Source: a candidate division KSB1 bacterium
GTDB taxonomy: Bacteria; Zhuqueibacterota; Zhuqueibacteria; Zhuqueibacterales; Zhuqueibacteraceae
Direction of reading: 5' to 3'
DNA length: 64,000 nt
Assembly: GCA_034506255.1 (NCBI GenBank)
Contig: JAPDPX010000007.1
Location: 310,001-374,000 of the forward strand
Shown here: positions 61,986-64,000 of the stretch, piece after piece
How positions within the stretch are numbered: the stretch's first letter is position 1
Layout: every line of letters begins with the position of its first letter
The notes under the pieces: model-generated
The model's database searches: none
What the model was told of the DNA's origin: nothing
Seen by the model: only the letters and a program-made list of their open reading frames with translations
Translations under genes and position numbers: made by a program

Positions 61986-64000
61986 TCATGGCTCGGCACC
62001 GGCGGGCGCAGCGACAAAGGGCGTGTTTTGAATCGGATATTTGCGCCAGTCCTTGTAATCGAAGTGCCACCATTCGAATTCATAGACTTGGAAGCCCTGT
62101 TCTTCCATGGCCCGGCGGAGCAATTCCCGGTGCCAGCGCTGGGCACTGGTGCCGCCGGGATAGTCGGGATGGGCACGCACCGAAAATTCATCGTAGCCGC
62201 TCACCATCTCCACGGGTTTGCCGGAGGCCAGCTCGTAGAGCGTCAGATCGACGGCGCAGCCGCGATTGTGACGCGAACCGCGCGCCGGGTCGGCAACATA
62301 GATCTTCTTGTCCGCCGGGGTGGCTTCCCAAAACATTTTGGTGACGAACCACGGCCGGTAGGCATCGTGGATCAACAGACCGTAGCCCCTGGCCTGCAGG
62401 CTGCGATGCGCAGCCAGCAATGCCAACGCTGCGGGCCGCTGCAGCAAGGCACGGGCGTGATCATAGAAAACCGTGCCCATGAAATTGTTGGTTGTGGCGT
62501 AGCGTATGTCGAACTTGATGGTGGAATCGAGCGTGGCGAGATCGACCAGATCCGGCGGGAGGAATTCGCCATGTTCAACCGGTGGCGATGCGGCCAGCGC
62601 CAGTTCACGCAATTCCGCCACCGGCCGGAGCGGTGTCAAGCGGAAGGTCGCCCCGCTTTCCACGCCGAGCTCGCGGCGTTTGAACAGTATGCCGGCAGCT
62701 TCCACGGCGAGGGCACGGCCGTCGCCGGCACGCTGGAACACGAGTTTTTCACCATGATAGAGGCCATAGTCGGGAAAGGCAAACACCCCGGGTGCGATCT
62801 CGGTGAGCGGATAGGAGAAAAACCATTCGATCAAGGCGTGCAGGCGGCCATGGCGTTCGAGGAGGTAGAGCGTGTTGTGATCCCAGCCATATTCACCGAT
62901 CAGGCCCAGCCATCTTTCCGGCGCGGGTGGCGGCGGCACTTCCGGCAGGCGGCGGAAAAAGCGGTCGCCCAGCCGCAGCGTGTCGCGCCCCACCGGCAGC
63001 AGGCGTGTGCCGAAAGCCAGGTTGCCATCGGTGATCAGGGTATCGCCCAGCGCCCGCAGCGGCGCACACACGGTGCCGCGCCACAGCAACAATTGGCCGC
63101 GGCGCGCCAGCAACTCGAGGCGTTCTTCGCCGGCGGCATAAATCCCGGCGAGCTGCCGGATGCGCAGCGAATCGAGCGGCTGCGTGAAAACGAATGCCGG
63201 CAGCGGCTGCCGGGCACGCCGGGCGAGCATGAGGCGATGGGCGTGGCTGACGATGCGGTCGATGACGGTATTGGCACAATCGCGCGTGGTCACGGCGACC
63301 ACACCAAGTTTGTCATCGGGCAACGCGCTCACTTGTGTCGCAAAACCATAGAGCACACCATCATGGCTGACGCGACGATGACCGGCGAGCTCACTCACGA
63401 AAAAGCCCAGTCCGAAGCCATATTTGGTGCCGGCCGGCACGAACTGCGGGGTGAACATCAGCTCGAGAGTTTCAGGCTTGAGAAGCTGCCGCCGGCCGGC
63501 GCGGCCGCGATTGAACAACACTTTCAGGAAATGCGCCAGATCGGTGACACTGGTGTAGAGATTGGCAGCCGGAATCAGACCGAGCTCGAAAGTCGGCGCG
63601 GGGAATTTGCGCTCGTCATACCCCCACATCCAGGCTTTGGCGAGGTGCGGGATGACACGGGCATCGGGTGTGAAGGAAGTGCGCCGCAATCCCATCGGCT
63701 GCAACACCGCCCGCTGCAGGTAAGCCGCAAACGGCTCGCCCTGCAGGCGCTCGAGCAAATAACCAACCACCGAGATGCCGGCATTGGAATACTTCGTGCG
63801 CGTTCCCGGTTCATAGACCAGCTCGGTGGCATTCAAGCTCTGCACCGTGGCCGCCAGCGTTGGTTCAGAGGGATCGAAGTAGCTGCCCACTGGCGGCTCG
63901 CGCACCAAACCTGCGCGGTGCGCCATGAGCTGCCGCAGAGTAATGGGGCGATTGAAGGGGTTGCGGGGCTGAAATTCCGGCAGGTAGGTGTTCAATGGTG
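61986..64000 (-). CDS. Fusion of beta-lactamase-like serine hydrolase and VanX-type D-Ala-D-Ala dipeptidase, N-terminus cut
   Basis: 671 codons lie in the window, and the frame runs off the right edge. The N-terminal part is a class C/penicillin-binding-like serine hydrolase: LRQLMAHRAGL, the YxN motif in TKYSNAGISVVGYLLE and HDG in RRVSHDGVLYGF. The SxxK nucleophile should lie beyond the edge. The C-terminal 200 residues are an M15D dipeptidase: SRHNRGCAVDLTLYE (His codon 62268-62270, Asp codon 62247-62249) and EWWHFDY (Glu codon 62073-62075, His codon 62064-62066), giving the zinc ligands and catalytic Glu. Together they suggest a secreted peptidoglycan-stem processing protein. Confidence 0.9.
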   Translation of the reverse strand, partial: PLNTYLPEFQPRNPFNRPITLRQLMAHRAGLVREPPVGSYFDPSEPTLAATVQSLNATELVYEPGTRTKYSNAGISVVGYLLERLQGEPFAAYLQRAVLQPMGLRRTSFTPDARVIPHLAKAWMWGYDERKFPAPTFELGLIPAANLYTSVTDLAHFLKVLFNRGRAGRRQLLKPETLELMFTPQFVPAGTKYGFGLGFFVSELAGHRRVSHDGVLYGFATQVSALPDDKLGVVAVTTRDCANTVIDRIVSHAHRLMLARRARQPLPAFVFTQPLDSLRIRQLAGIYAAGEERLELLARRGQLLLWRGTVCAPLRALGDTLITDGNLAFGTRLLPVGRDTLRLGDRFFRRLPEVPPPPAPERWLGLIGEYGWDHNTLYLLERHGRLHALIEWFFSYPLTEIAPGVFAFPDYGLYHGEKLVFQRAGDGRALAVEAAGILFKRRELGVESGATFRLTPLRPVAELRELALAASPPVEHGEFLPPDLVDLATLDSTIKFDIRYATTNNFMGTVFYDHARALLQRPAALALLAAHRSLQARGYGLLIHDAYRPWFVTKMFWEATPADKKIYVADPARGSRHNRGCAVDLTLYELASGKPVEMVSGYDEFSVRAHPDYPGGTSAQRWHRELLRRAMEEQGFQVYEFEWWHFDYKDWRKYPIQNTPFVAAPAGAEP

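Overview
The window is about 61% GC by eye and densely coded on both strands, with roughly 40 genes, two of them cut by the window edges. It looks like chromosomal DNA of an uncultured member of the Fibrobacterota-Chlorobiota-Bacteroidota (FCB) superphylum, close to candidate division KSB1 or Calditrichota. This is inference. It rests on a secreted protein ending in the NYPNPFNP-type FlgD-like sorting tail, a TonB-dependent receptor with an N-terminal regulatory-like domain, lipoproteins opening with an NNPLDP motif, and many exported peptidases and glycosidases. I see no rRNA, tRNA, CRISPR array, transposase, integrase or phage structural gene.

Layout, left to right. At 1-6131 an S9 peptidase (-) diverges from a two-gene unit (+): a membrane protein that looks like a dead M48 peptidase, and a GH3 N-acetylhexosaminidase. 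At 6611-8836 lies an MltD-like transglycosylase with several LysM-type modules, closed by a strong bidirectional terminator. At 9077-22961 (-) are a surface protein of repeated regulatory-like modules, a coiled-coil exported protein, an iron alcohol dehydrogenase and two GH38 mannosidases, the second with altered active-site residues. At 24148-26756 (-) are small lipoproteins, a small membrane protein and a TauE-type exporter in an overlapping operon. At 27243-36528 are a glycerol-3-phosphate dehydrogenase, a SEC-C protein, a YqaA/DedA protein, a TonB receptor, a UvrD-type helicase and a propeller lipoprotein.

At 36846-41021 a compact partner-switching module (STAS antagonist, HATPase kinase, GAF-SpoIIE phosphatase, receiver-SpoIIE phosphatase) is followed on the same strand by purC, a B12-type radical SAM protein, a lipoprotein RidA, a SAM hydrolase, an M50 protease, a PfkB kinase, a small membrane protein and a PLP deaminase (to 48869). 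The right arm has a CBS protein, mitochondrial-type aconitase and an MTH1187 protein (-), a phosphodiester glycosidase (+), then a minus-strand run of two amidohydrolases, a GIDE-domain protein, two unknown proteins and an edge-cut fusion of a serine hydrolase to a VanX-type dipeptidase.

The signals most worth following are a dispersed intergenic repeat with three recognisable copies (about 23931, 56707 and 59678, the last inverted), two near-identical promoters (34949 and 52655), several enzymes of known fold with lost metal-binding motifs (2552, 19044, 54458), the lipoprotein RidA, and the serine hydrolase-VanX fusion. No single locus stands out as an obviously new defence or mobile system.
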